A DNA stretch of 64,000 nt from Burkholderia sp. Nafp2/4-1b (GTDB taxonomy: Bacteria; Pseudomonadota; Gammaproteobacteria; Burkholderiales; Burkholderiaceae): positions 216,407 to 280,406 of the forward strand of contig NZ_ML058624.1 of NCBI RefSeq assembly GCF_003635165.1, read 5' to 3'. The notes under the pieces were generated by a model. The model saw nothing but the letters and a program-made list of their open reading frames with translations, was not told the DNA's origin and did not search any database. Made by a program: the position numbers and the translations under genes. Below are positions 28,315 to 37,032 of this stretch, piece by piece (the first letter of the stretch is position 1; every line of letters starts with the position of its first letter).

Positions 28315-29736
28315 TTGAGCCGTACCGCCGCCATCCAGCACGCGCTGAACCAGTTCGAATCGGGCGCGTTCTACACGACCCTGAGCCGCCGCGTCGGCCT
28401 GCGCACCGAAAGCCAGGACAACCGCGCAGGCGCCGCGCTGCGCGCGTACCTGACCGACGAGATCGCGCCGGAGGCCGCGCGCCTCGGCTTCACGTCGCGG
28501 ATCGTCGAGAACCCCGTCGACGGCGGCGGTCCGTTCCTGATCGCGTCGCGCCACGAGGACGACGCACTGCCGACCGTACTCATCTACGGCCACGGCGACG
28601 TCGTGCGCGGCTACGACGCGCAATGGCGCGCGCCGCTGTCGCCGTGGACGCTGACCGTCGAAGGCGACCGCTGGTACGGCCGCGGCAGCGCCGACAACAA
28701 GGGCCAGCACACGATCAACCTGGCCGCGCTGGCGAGCGTGCTCGAGGCGCGCGGCGGCCGGCTCGGCTTCAACGCGAAACTGCTGATCGAGATGGGCGAG
28801 GAAACCGGCTCGCCGGGCCTCGACGCGCTGTGCCGCCAGGAGCGCGACGCACTTGCCGCCGACGTGCTGATCGCGTCCGACGGGCCGCGCGTCACGGCCG
28901 AACGCCCGACCGTGTTCCTCGGCTCGCGCGGCGCCGTCAACTTCAAGCTGAGCCTGCGCGCCCGCGACGGCGGCCATCACTCCGGCAACTGGGGCGGGCT
29001 GCTGCGCAACCCGGCGACCGTGCTCGCGAACGCGCTCGCGAGCCTCGTCGACGCGCGCGGCGCGATCCGCGTCGCGGGGCTGCGCCCGCCGCCGATCCCG
29101 GCCGCCGTACGCGCCGCGCTGGCCGACCTGACGGTGGGCGGCGGCCCCGGCGACCCGGCGCTCGACACCGACTGGGGCGAGCCCGGCCTGTCCGCCGCCG
29201 AGCGCGTGTTCGGCTGGAACACGTTCGAGATCCTCGCGTTCAAGGCCGGCAATCCCGAACATCCGGTCAATGCGATTCCGCCCGTCGCGTATGCGCACTG
29301 CCAGTTGCGCTTCGTGGTCGGCACCGACTGGGAAGCACTGCATGCGCACCTGCGCGCACATCTCGATGCCCATGGCTTCGCGGACATCGAGATCGACGTC
29401 GAGCGCGGCGCCCCGGCCACGCGCCTGCCGCCGGACGATCCGTGGGTGAGCTGGGCCGTCGCGTCGCTCGCGCGCACGACCGGCAAGAAGCCCGCGATCC
29501 TGCCGAACCTCGGCGGCACGCTGCCGAACGAGGTGTTCGCCGACACGCTCGGGCTGCCGACGCTGTGGGTGCCGCACTCGTATCCGGCATGTTCGCAGCA
29601 CGCGCCCGACGAGCACCTGCTCGGCAGCGTCGTGCGCGAGGGGCTGCAGATGATGGCCGGCCTCTTCTGGGATCTCGGCGACGCCGCGCCGTCCGAACGC
29701 CGCGCGGCCCCCGCCGCGGCCGGCGCCGCCCTGTAA
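28315..29736 (+). CDS. M20 family metallopeptidase
   Basis: A 473-residue dizinc peptidase/amidohydrolase. Metal ligands are visible: His in YGHGDVV, Asp in GRGSADNKGQ, the catalytic Glu-Glu in EMGEETGS, Asp in ASDGP and a final His in VPHSYPACSQHAPDEH. The dimerisation domain occupies the middle. The start is a TTG at 28315, because AGGAG lies 7 nt upstream and no ATG or GTG is near; the open frame upstream to 27271 is antisense to the LysR gene. Likely cytoplasmic and paired with the transporter that follows 33 bp later. Confidence 0.92.
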   Translation: MSRTAAIQHALNQFESGAFYTTLSRRVGLRTESQDNRAGAALRAYLTDEIAPEAARLGFTSRIVENPVDGGGPFLIASRHEDDALPTVLIYGHGDVVRGYDAQWRAPLSPWTLTVEGDRWYGRGSADNKGQHTINLAALASVLEARGGRLGFNAKLLIEMGEETGSPGLDALCRQERDALAADVLIASDGPRVTAERPTVFLGSRGAVNFKLSLRARDGGHHSGNWGGLLRNPATVLANALASLVDARGAIRVAGLRPPPIPAAVRAALADLTVGGGPGDPALDTDWGEPGLSAAERVFGWNTFEILAFKAGNPEHPVNAIPPVAYAHCQLRFVVGTDWEALHAHLRAHLDAHGFADIEIDVERGAPATRLPPDDPWVSWAVASLARTTGKKPAILPNLGGTLPNEVFADTLGLPTLWVPHSYPACSQHAPDEHLLGSVVREGLQMMAGLFWDLGDAAPSERRAAPAAAGAAL

Positions 29737-29769
29737 CGCGCTTCGCCCTTTCTCGGGACCGCTCACACG

Positions 29770-31058
29770 ATGAACACCACCACCACCCTGACCTCGCAGG
29801 ACGCCGTGCGCCCCAGCGCCGCGACGATCCGGCGCATCATCTTCGCCGCATCGATCGGCAACGCGCTCGAATGGTTCGACCTGATCGTCTACGGCTTTTT
29901 CGCGGTGACGATCGCCAAGCTGTTCTTTCCCGCGACGAGCGAAGCGACGTCGCTGCTGCTCACGCTCGGCACGTTCGGGCTGTCGTACCTGATCCGGCCG
30001 ATCGGCGGCTTCGTGCTGGGCGCGTATGCCGACCGCGCGGGCCGCAAGGCGTCGCTGTTGCTGTCGATCGGGATGATGATGGTCGGCACGCTGCTGATCG
30101 CGCTGATGCCGACCTATGCGTCGATCGGTATCCTCGCGCCGCTCGGGATCATGCTGTCGCGGCTGATGCAGGGCTTTTCCGCCGGCGGCGAATTCGCGAG
30201 CTCGACCGCGTTCCTCGTCGAACACGCGCCGCAGCGGCGCGCTTCATGTCGAGCTGGCAGTTCGCGAGCCAGGGTCTCGCGACGCTGCTCGCATCGGGCT
30301 TCGGTGCGTTGCTGACGTCGACGCTGAGCACCGCGCAACTCGAAAGCTGGGGCTGGCGCGTACCGTTCCTGTTCGGCCTCGCGATTGGCCCGGTCGGGCT
30401 CTACATCCGCCGCTACGTCGACGAAGGCGTCGAGTTCCAGACGCAGGCACGCTCCGAAGCGCCCGTGCGCGAGCTGTTCGCGGACCAGAAGCTGCGCGTG
30501 CTGCTGTCGATCGGCGTGCTCGTGATCTCGACCGCGATCAACTACATGGTGCTGTACATGCCGACTTATGCGATCAAGCAGCTCGGGCTGCCGGCATCGA
30601 CGGGCTTCGCGGCGACGCTCGCGACCGGCTTCGTGCTGACGCTCGTCACGCCGCTCGTCGGCCACCTGTCCGATCGCACCGGGCGGATTCGCGTGATGGC
30701 CGCCGCTGCCGTGCTGATGCTCGCCACCGTCTGGCCGACGTTCGCATGGCTCACGCGTCACGCATCGTTCGCGACGATGCTCGCCGCGCTGATCTGGATC
30801 GGGTTGCTGAAGGCGACGTACTGCGGCGCGCTGCCGGCACTGATGGCCGAGCTGTTCCCGTCGCAGACCCGCGCGACCGGTCTTGCGGTCAGCTACAACA
30901 CGGGCGTCACGCTGTTCGGCGGCTTCGCGCCGTTCATGATCACGTGGCTGATCAGCACGACCGGCAACCGGCTGTCGCCGGCGCTGTACCTGATGGGATG
31001 CGCGGTGCTGAGTCTCGTTGCGCTGCTGGTTGCGCGCACGCGGCTCGGGATGCGGTAA
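29770..31058 (+). pseudogene. MFS metabolite/H+ symporter with a frameshift
   Basis: Two adjoining frames make one ProP/CitA-type symporter of about 430 residues. Codons from 29770 encode NALEWFDLIVYGFFAV, RPIGGFVLGAYADRAGRK and GGEFASSTAFLVEHAPQRR, then the reading is lost near 30235-30242. The -1 frame continues as FMSSWQFASQGLATLLASGF to LGMR and a TAA at 31058. Inserting one G (restoring RRGFMSSW) repairs the gene. So it carries a single-base deletion, from mutation or a sequencing or assembly error. If real, the protein is a truncated 181-residue fragment, probably non-functional. It follows the M20 peptidase, whose product or substrate it would import. Confidence 0.85.
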
Positions 31059-31077
31059 TCGATGCAATCGGGAGCAC

Positions 31078-31139
31078 GACGGCGCAACGCAGCGCCGTCG
31101 GATGCGGCCCGTCGCGGCATGCGTGCCGCGCGGGCCGCT
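31078..31139. terminator. stem-loops between convergent genes
   Basis: GACGGCGC (31078-31085) pairs with GCGCCGTC (31092-31099); a second, interrupted stem (GCGGCCCG, GCGGCA / TGCCGC, CGGGCCGC) follows to about 31139. They lie in the 87-bp convergent gap and may stop both transcripts; T-runs are absent. Confidence 0.45.
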
Positions 31140-31145
31140 CGCCCG

Positions 31146-32198
31146 TTACGGCGCCGGGTTCGGCTGCTGTTCGTGCAGCGCGTCGATCTCGGCCAGGATC
31201 TCGTCGGACAGCTTCACGTCGATGCTGCCGATGTTCTCCTTCAGTTGCGCGAGCGACGTCGCGCCGACCAGATTGCTGCGCACGAACGGCCGGCTGTTGA
31301 CGAAGGCCAGCGCAAACTGCGCGGGCGACAGCCCGTGACGTTTCGCGAGCGCGACGTAACGCGACGTCGCTTCGACGGCCTGCGGCTTGCTGTAGCGCTG
31401 GAAGCGCTCGAACAGCGTGATGCGTGCGCCCGCCGGCCGTGCGCCGTTCTCGTATTTGCCCGACAGCCAGCCGAACGCCAGCGGTGAATAGGCGAGCAGG
31501 CCGATGCCGTCGCGATGCGTGAACTCGGACAGGCCGTTCTCGAACGTGCGGTTCAGCAGGCTGTACGGATTCTGGATGCTCGCAATGCGCGGCAGCCCGA
31601 GTTTCTCGGCCGCACGCAGGAACTGCGCGACGCCCCACGGCGTTTCGTTCGACACGCCGATTGCGCGAACCTTGCCGGCCTTCACGAATTCCGCGAGCAC
31701 GCCCAGCGTTTCCTCGATCGGCACCGTGTACGCATCGTCGACCCACGGATACGCGGCGCGGCCGAACGTCGTCGTGCTGCGATCGGGCCAGTGCAGCTGG
31801 TACAGGTCGACATAGTCGGTCTGCAGGCGCTTGAGGCTCCCGTCGAGCGCCTCGGTCAGGTTCTTGCGGTCGAACTGGTTGCCTTCGCCGCGAATGTGAC
31901 GCGGATTGTGCGGCTGTCGCGCCGGCCCCGCGATCTTCGTCGCGAGCACGATGCGGTCGCGCTGCGCACGATGCTGCGCGAGCCAGGTCCCGATGTACTG
32001 TTCCGTGCGGCCCTGGGTATCGGGCTTCGGCGGCACCGGATACATCTCCGCGGCGTCGATCAGCGTGACGCCCTGCCCGAGCGCGTAATCAATCTGCTCG
32101 TGCGCGTCGCGCTCCGAATTCTGCTCGCCCCACGTCATCGTGCCGAGACCGATCAGGCTCACCTCGATGCCCGAATCGCCGAGTGTGCGGTATTCCAT
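31146..32198 (-). CDS. aldo/keto reductase, Tas-like
   Basis: A 350-residue NADP(H)-dependent oxidoreductase with TIM-barrel fold. The catalytic tetrad region is visible (Asp in LIDAAEMY, with the Tyr; Lys in VLATKIAG; His in LYQLHWPDRS). Long insertions and length match E. coli Tas (346 aa). Start MEYRTLGDSGIEVSLIGLGTMTWGEQN is the family N-terminus. Substrate unknown. Single gene. Confidence 0.9.
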   Translation of the reverse strand: MEYRTLGDSGIEVSLIGLGTMTWGEQNSERDAHEQIDYALGQGVTLIDAAEMYPVPPKPDTQGRTEQYIGTWLAQHRAQRDRIVLATKIAGPARQPHNPRHIRGEGNQFDRKNLTEALDGSLKRLQTDYVDLYQLHWPDRSTTTFGRAAYPWVDDAYTVPIEETLGVLAEFVKAGKVRAIGVSNETPWGVAQFLRAAEKLGLPRIASIQNPYSLLNRTFENGLSEFTHRDGIGLLAYSPLAFGWLSGKYENGARPAGARITLFERFQRYSKPQAVEATSRYVALAKRHGLSPAQFALAFVNSRPFVRSNLVGATSLAQLKENIGSIDVKLSDEILAEIDALHEQQPNPAP

Positions 32199-32411
32199 GC
32201 TGCTCCTGTCGCGTCAGTGGAAAGCAGGAACGCTATCACATCGAAGCGCGTGCTTCAGTCTGCCGATGCATACGCTTACAGCCGGCCTTCGCCGGGTACG
32301 CATCGCGCGCAGACGCGGATTGCGAGGTATCCGGTTGCGACGCGCCGCCGCGTACGCGGCGTGCAGAGGAAGTCGGCCGCTCAAGGCGGCGCGATGGCGC
32401 CATTCGCGCCG
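32199..32411. other. intergenic, no gene seen
   Basis: 213 bp upstream of the aldo/keto reductase and past the thioesterase stop. No clear terminator or small gene. Confidence 0.3.
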
Positions 32412-32849
32412 TTATTGCGGCCGCTGAATGAAGCAGGTCGCCGACGCGTGCGCGACGATCTTGTCGTCCGGCGTCTTCAGCGTGCCTTCCGCGACGCCGA
32501 GCGAACGCGACAGGTGGATCACGCGCCCTTCGGCGATCAGATCGACGTCGCGCGGCACCGGGCGCAGCATCTTCACGTGCAGGTCGACCGTGCCGTAACC
32601 GACGCCCGCCTCCAGCATCGCGTGCACGGCGCAGCCGGTGACCGAGTCGAGCACCGTCGCGGCGAACCCGCCGTGCACGCCGCCGAGCGGGTTCAAGTGC
32701 CGGCCGTCCGCGCGCGCGGACATTTTCACGTAACCGCGCTCGACACCGAGCGGCCGCATCGGGATCGTTTCCGAGATCGACGCCAGCGGCACGTCGCCCG
32801 CCGCCGCCGCGCGCAGCAGTTCGAGACCGGACAGGGAAAGCGGATTCAT
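32412..32849 (-). CDS. PaaI-type hotdog thioesterase
   Basis: A 145-residue hotdog-fold acyl-CoA thioesterase. The catalytic region HLNPLGGVHGGFAATVLDSV contains the GxxHGG-type motif. A typical tetramer in the cytoplasm. It is divergent from an HxlR regulator and has a good promoter (-35 TTGACA at 32930-32935, -10 AATAAT at 32907-32912, 17-bp spacer, minus strand), with an operator covering the start region. The natural acyl-CoA is unknown. Confidence 0.9.
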   Translation of the reverse strand: MNPLSLSGLELLRAAAAGDVPLASISETIPMRPLGVERGYVKMSARADGRHLNPLGGVHGGFAATVLDSVTGCAVHAMLEAGVGYGTVDLHVKMLRPVPRDVDLIAEGRVIHLSRSLGVAEGTLKTPDDKIVAHASATCFIQRPQ

Positions 32850-32886
32850 CGGGTGTCTCCTGATTGAAAGCGCGTCGCCGCGCGAG

Positions 32887-32904
32887 TAAGTTCCAAATCG
32901 GAAC
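32887..32904. promoter_or_regulatory. operator 1, probable HxlR-type site
   Basis: TAAGTTC-N7-GAAC; within it AGTTCC (32889-32894) and GGAACT (32900-32905) form a perfect dyad with a 5-bp spacer. It lies just past the -10 element of the thioesterase promoter, so binding would block transcription start. Confidence 0.7.
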
Positions 32905-32906
32905 TC

Positions 32907-32935
32907 ATTATTGACAACGGCATCGGGCCTGTCAA
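32907..32935 (-). promoter_or_regulatory. sigma-70 promoter of the thioesterase gene
   Basis: Minus-strand TTGACA (32935-32930), 17-bp spacer, AATAAT (32912-32907). Near-consensus and directed at the thioesterase start 58 bp downstream. Confidence 0.75.
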
Positions 32936-32963
32936 CGCAGGTGACGCCCGTTGCGACCGAAGG

Positions 32964-32981
32964 TAAGTTCTATAATCGAAC
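32964..32981. promoter_or_regulatory. operator 2 over the regulator's -10 box
   Basis: TAAGTTC-N7-GAAC again, same orientation and spacing as operator 1, 77 bp away. The N7 part includes TATAAT (32971-32976), a consensus -10 for the HxlR gene, so the regulator should repress itself. The -35 is weak. Confidence 0.7.
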
Positions 32982-33018
32982 CCGCTTCTTCGCCCGGACC
33001 GCCGCACGAGACTCGATC

Positions 33019-33501
33019 ATGAAATGGGATGACATCGGCACGCTGAACTGTTCGGTCGCGCGCACGCTCGCCGTGCTCGGCGATCGCTGGACCATGCTGA
33101 TCCTGCGCAACGCCTTTCTCGGCTGCCGCCGCTTCGACGCGTTCCAGACGCAGTTGGGCCTCACGCGTCACGTGCTGGCCGAGCGGCTCGCGCGCCTTGT
33201 CGACGAAGGCGTGCTGGTCAAGCGCGCGTATCAGGAGCGTCCGCCGCGCTTCGAATACCGGTTGACGGCGAAAGGCCTCGACCTCTACCCGGCCCTGCTC
33301 GCGCTGATGACGTGGGGCGACCGCTGGAAGGACGACGGCCAGGGGCCGCCGGTGCAATTGCGTCATCGCACCTGTGGCCAGCTGATGCATGCGGTCGCGG
33401 TGTGTTCGGCGTGCGGCGAGCCGCTCGATGCGCACGACGTGCAGCCGGAACCCGGGCCTGGGTGGATCGTGCAAGAGACGACCGGGCCGCTCGATGCGTG
33501 A
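33019..33501 (+). CDS. HxlR-family transcriptional regulator
   Basis: A 160-residue winged-helix regulator. The HxlR core NCSVARTLAVLGDRWTMLILR and FDAFQTQLGLTRHVLAERL is intact; the C-terminal extension carries Cys residues (RTCGQLMHAVAVCSACGEPL) that could sense redox or bind metal, as in some HxlR proteins. ATG 33019 is used since the upstream in-frame start at 32911 would read through the operator. Divergent from the thioesterase with two matching operators between them. Confidence 0.9.
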   Translation: MKWDDIGTLNCSVARTLAVLGDRWTMLILRNAFLGCRRFDAFQTQLGLTRHVLAERLARLVDEGVLVKRAYQERPPRFEYRLTAKGLDLYPALLALMTWGDRWKDDGQGPPVQLRHRTCGQLMHAVAVCSACGEPLDAHDVQPEPGPGWIVQETTGPLDA

Positions 33502-33914
33502 TGCCTGACGCAGAAAGCGCGCCGCTGGCGTAACGCATCGCTTCAGATCGCGGGCATCACTCGTGCGTGTGCCCCGTGCGTTTTCAGCGGGTGGGCAGCG
33601 TTCGTTTTTGGGGCCCTTTCTGCAAGTTCAACCGCATCGATCGCACACGCGCCGGACCTTGAACCTGCGCGATCGCATCCGCCGCATCCGCGCAGTTCGT
33701 CGCGCGGCCATCCTCGCACCCATCCTCTTCATCGACCTCCGTCAATCGGCACGATCGTCGAACCGTCGCAGATACCGCGCAGCACGACGAACGTCACGTC
33801 ATCGACCGCTTCACGCTGCCACATCAAGCGCGCTATTCGCATCCGGGCGTGACCGCGCCGCCGTGTGTGCGTTACACTCACGGCCCGCTGTCTCGAAATC
33901 ATTCGCTGTCCAAG
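33502..33914. other. 413-bp intergenic region
   Basis: Between the HxlR gene and the nuclease gene. Long frames crossing it on both strands are antisense or out-of-frame shadows. Nothing definite seen apart from the leader of the nuclease gene. Confidence 0.3.
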
Positions 33915-34538
33915 ATGTTGTCGCGCAAACGCCTCGCCGCCGCCTGTCTCGCCGCTTCCCTGCTCGCCACGCCGTTCGCCGCTTTCGGCAAGACGCACAA
34001 CGAATCGCTGTTGCAGCAGGCGATCGATTTCATTGCGCAACTGCTGCCGACTCCCACCCACGAAGCGCCCGCCACGCAGGCCGTCGAATCGGCGTTCTCG
34101 CCCGACGGCGGCGCCGAGGCGCTGGTGCTGAAGGCGATCGGCGCCGCGCGCACGTCGATTCGCGTGGCCGCCTACTCGTTCACGTCGCCGCCGGTCACGC
34201 GCGCGCTGCTCGCTGCGAAGCGACGCGGCGTGAATGTCGCGGTCGTCGTCGACGACAAGGGCAATCGCGCAAAGAGCAGCAAGCAGGCACTGAACCTGCT
34301 CGTCAACGCGGGCATTCCGACGCGCACGATCGACGCCTATGCGATCCACCACGACAAGTACCTCGTGATCGACGCCGAACATGTCGAGACGGGCTCGTTC
34401 AACTACAGCGCTTCGGCAGCCAGCCGCAATTCGGAAAACGTCGTCGTGGTGTGGAACAACCCGCAGCTCGCGTCGCGCTACCTCGCGCACTGGCAAAGCC
34501 GCTTCGACCAGGGCGCGCCGTACCGCTCGTCGTACTGA
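33915..34538 (+). CDS. secreted phospholipase D-like nuclease
   Basis: A 207-residue exported protein. A signal peptide (about residues 1-25, LAAACLAASLLATPFAAFG) precedes one PLD domain. The single HKD motif HHDKYLVIDAEHVETGSFN supplies His, Lys, Asp and the trailing GSxN. Length and motif match the Nuc/EDTA-resistant endonuclease type (dimer, one HKD per subunit), probably acting on nucleic acid in the periplasm. A helicase or conjugation context is absent. An upstream in-frame ATG at 33849 would spoil the signal peptide. Confidence 0.87.
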   Translation: MLSRKRLAAACLAASLLATPFAAFGKTHNESLLQQAIDFIAQLLPTPTHEAPATQAVESAFSPDGGAEALVLKAIGAARTSIRVAAYSFTSPPVTRALLAAKRRGVNVAVVVDDKGNRAKSSKQALNLLVNAGIPTRTIDAYAIHHDKYLVIDAEHVETGSFNYSASAASRNSENVVVVWNNPQLASRYLAHWQSRFDQGAPYRSSY

Positions 34539-34712
34539 CGCGTCACACGCACCCGTCGCGATCTGTGCTCAAGAGCGACGCGGCCAGCTTGCGTCATTGC
34601 GTGCGTTGCTTCGCGATGTCGTCAATGATCGGTGCGCACGACGCGCGAATCAACCTGGCCGAATGGCGGTAGCGCGGGTTTGACGGCGCCACGGTCCGTG
34701 GCCCCCGTTGAT

Positions 34713-34931
34713 TCAGTGGATGTCGGGTGATCGCTCCGCAACCTGCGCGGTCGCGACACAGTGGTTCCCCTGCGCATGCGCATCGCTTGCGGAAGGCTTC
34801 GGCAGATCGCGCGCGCCGCCGGGCAGCGCGCCGAGTACGCAGTCGGTGCTGAAATTCAGCGTGTTCTGGACCATCGGATAAAGCAGATAGAGCGCGAATG
34901 CCAGATATCCGGCGTACAGAATTCGAACCAT
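34713..34931 (-). CDS. small membrane hypothetical protein
   Basis: A 72-residue protein with one hydrophobic N-terminal segment (MVRILYAGYLAFALYLLYP) and a polar Cys-containing tail. Codon use of the N-terminal half looks genuine; the ribosome binding site is weak. Function unknown. Confidence 0.5.
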   Translation of the reverse strand: MVRILYAGYLAFALYLLYPMVQNTLNFSTDCVLGALPGGARDLPKPSASDAHAQGNHCVATAQVAERSPDIH

Positions 34932-34969
34932 GGTGCGTTGGATGAACGGTTGATCTCGCTCTATTTACG

Positions 34970-35452
34970 GCATCCCAGCGGACAGCTTGAGGCACCGCGC
35001 ATCAACTCGTACGTCGCGCAGGCACTCAGGCCGCACAAAGACCCGCATCCAATCGCACTCGTCAGCCGCGTCGACGAGAATCGCCGGTGGTTCAAGAGCC
35101 ATTCCGTTCTCGACGCGTCGGCCATGCCGAAGGCGACCGCGCGCTCAAGACCTTCGCGGACACGCTGACCAGCGCACTGCGCGACAGCGACGTCATCGCC
35201 CGACTCGGCGGCGACGAGTTCGACGTGCTGCCGAGCGCCACCGATCCGGCCGACGTCGGCGAACCGATCGAGCGCGTCGCGCAGGGGCGCGCACTGCGCA
35301 ACGCGACCGAGGCATGCGGCTATGCAATCCGGTTCAGTGTCGGCCACGTCGCGTACGATCCCGCGCGGCATCGCACGGTGGCCGACCTGCTCGACCCGGC
35401 CGATCGCCGCATGTACGAGGACAAGCGGCGCGGCAAGGCCGCCGGCGCCTGA
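34970..35452 (+). pseudogene. degraded GGDEF (diguanylate cyclase) gene
   Basis: A GGDEF remnant. The half domain from about 35117 encodes GHAEGDRALKTFADTL, RLGGDEF and a conserved tail ending YEDKRRGKAAGA. Just upstream the same gene continues in another frame (PIALVSRVDENRRWFKSHSV, from about 35048) with altered residues where DIDxFKxINDxYGH is expected. The N-terminal sensor or receiver part is missing. A shift near 35097-35117 plus the missing start indicates a pseudogene. A GTG at 35087 could yield a 121-residue piece, unlikely to make c-di-GMP despite the intact GGDEF loop. Confidence 0.7.
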
Positions 35453-35558
35453 GCGCGCCGAACCGAGCCCGGACGGCCCGCACACCGATACGCGCAACCG
35501 CGGCCTCCTGCTCATTCAACCGCGCTCAACCGCGTTCAGTGCGATTCACCGGGCCCTC

Positions 35559-36032
35559 TCAGCTTCCGCACGGCGGTGCGCTCGCCATCGCTTCCGCAAT
35601 CTGCTCCGGCGTCAGGTCGCGCTGATGGGTCGCGATCGACCAGCGATGGCCGAACGGATCTTCCACCTGCCCGTAGCGATCGCCCCAGAACATGTCGGCG
35701 GCCGGCGTCGTGACCTTCGCGCCGGCCGCGACGGCCTGCGCGATCACCGCATCGGTATCCGGCACGAACAGGTGCAGGCAGACCGGCGTGCCTTTCAGCG
35801 TCTTCGGCCCGAGTGCGCCGTGCTCCGGCATTTCATCCGCGAGCATCAGCGTCGAATCGCCGATGGCGAGGCACGCGTGCGCGAGACGGCCGTCCGGCAT
35901 CGGCAGCCGGAATCGTTCGGTCGCGCCGAACGCACGCTTGTAGAAATCGATCGCGGCTGCGGCGCCTGCGCAGATCAGGTACGGCGTCAGCGTGCGCATC
36001 CCTTCCGGGATCGGTTTGACGGTCGTGGCCAT
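35559..36032 (-). CDS. VOC family protein (PhnB-like)
   Basis: A 157-residue protein of the vicinal oxygen chelate superfamily, glyoxalase/bleomycin-resistance type, PhnB-like branch (YLICAGAAAAIDFYKRAFGA; VEDPFGHRWSIATH). Such proteins are cytoplasmic dimers; the enzymatic role is unknown. The start ATG 36032 has a ribosome binding site AGGAG about 7 nt upstream. Confidence 0.88.
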   Translation of the reverse strand: MATTVKPIPEGMRTLTPYLICAGAAAAIDFYKRAFGATERFRLPMPDGRLAHACLAIGDSTLMLADEMPEHGALGPKTLKGTPVCLHLFVPDTDAVIAQAVAAGAKVTTPAADMFWGDRYGQVEDPFGHRWSIATHQRDLTPEQIAEAMASAPPCGS

Positions 36033-36207
36033 GGGTGTCGCTCCTTCAGTCGGTTGTCATGTCGGAAACGGGACGCACGCACGATGCGCACGCCTCCGAC
36101 GCTACGACGGACGGACTCGACGGAAATCGACACGTGTATCAATATTTTTTTTGTTGGTTCGCGACGCGCCAGCCAGGTCACGCACGACATCGCTTCGACC
36201 GCTCGCG

Positions 36208-36447
36208 TCAATTGCAAACCTTGACCGCTCCGTCGGACGTGCAGTGATGGACCGTCCAGTGACTCTGCGCTGCGAGGTGCGGTGCGGCCCCGAGCCCGTG
36301 AATCGGGGTCGCCGGCGACGATGCGGGAACCGCAGTCGATGCGAGCTCGGGCGACGGTGGTATGGGCGTCGGAGCGGGTTCGGTCTGACAGGCCGCGAGC
36401 ATCAGACAGAGCGCGGCTGCCAATGGGGCGACGGTGGATGGGCGCAT
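36208..36447 (-). CDS. small lipoprotein
   Basis: A protein of about 79 residues with a lipoprotein signal: MRPSTVAPLAAALCLMLAAC ends in a LAAC lipobox with the acylated Cys, then a Pro/Ala/Ser-rich linker and a short C-terminal part (HWTVHHCTSDGAVKVCN) with two Cys that could form a disulfide. In-frame ATG at 36459 is an alternative. Function unknown. Confidence 0.6.
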   Translation of the reverse strand: MRPSTVAPLAAALCLMLAACQTEPAPTPIPPSPELASTAVPASSPATPIHGLGAAPHLAAQSHWTVHHCTSDGAVKVCN

Positions 36448-36522
36448 GGCTTCGTGCATGGCAGCAGGACGAGTGTGGGGACCGATCTGGGGGCGACTCG
36501 CGGGGTACGCACCGAGCGCCGC

Positions 36523-36831
36523 TCAGATCTGCGGAAGATCACGCAACGTACGCGACTCGTTCGTCGCGTCGATGTCGAGCTCGATGCCTTCGGACGCGTC
36601 GCGATACCGCACGCGCTTCAGCCGCGGCCCCACCGCCGTTCCGTCCACTTCGTCGAACACGGCGCGAACGTCGTTGCCGGCCGCAAGCGCACGCGCGACA
36701 TCCGCCACCGACGCCTCGCTCGGCGTTGCCGCCCACGAGCGGTCCGCCGGATTGACGGCCGCCCAGCGCACGTGTGTCACACGCGCACTGAGCAGATCGA
36801 TTCGGACACCATTCACCGCGAACATCGACAT
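36523..36831 (-). CDS. hypothetical protein
   Basis: A 102-residue protein (MSMFAVNGVRIDLLSARVTH) with AAGGAG 6 nt before ATG 36831, which fixes the start; the longer frame up to 36999 is not used. Mixed alpha/beta-looking sequence with a DDE-rich end; family not recognised. Divergent from the gene at 37033. Confidence 0.7.
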   Translation of the reverse strand: MSMFAVNGVRIDLLSARVTHVRWAAVNPADRSWAATPSEASVADVARALAAGNDVRAVFDEVDGTAVGPRLKRVRYRDASEGIELDIDATNESRTLRDLPQI

Positions 36832-37032
36832 CGGAATCTCCTTCGAAATGGTTGCGGTCGGGCGAACGCCTGACGATGGAAGCGGCGGATGGCGAGACGA
36901 CCCGCGAATTCGACCGCCACCGGGCCGGCCCGACGCGCGACCATCCGCGCGCGGCTTCGGCCAGCGTGGTTTTCGATGATACATTGGGACGCTTTGCAAC
37001 CGTCAACAGACAATCGTGCACGGGAGAAACAC

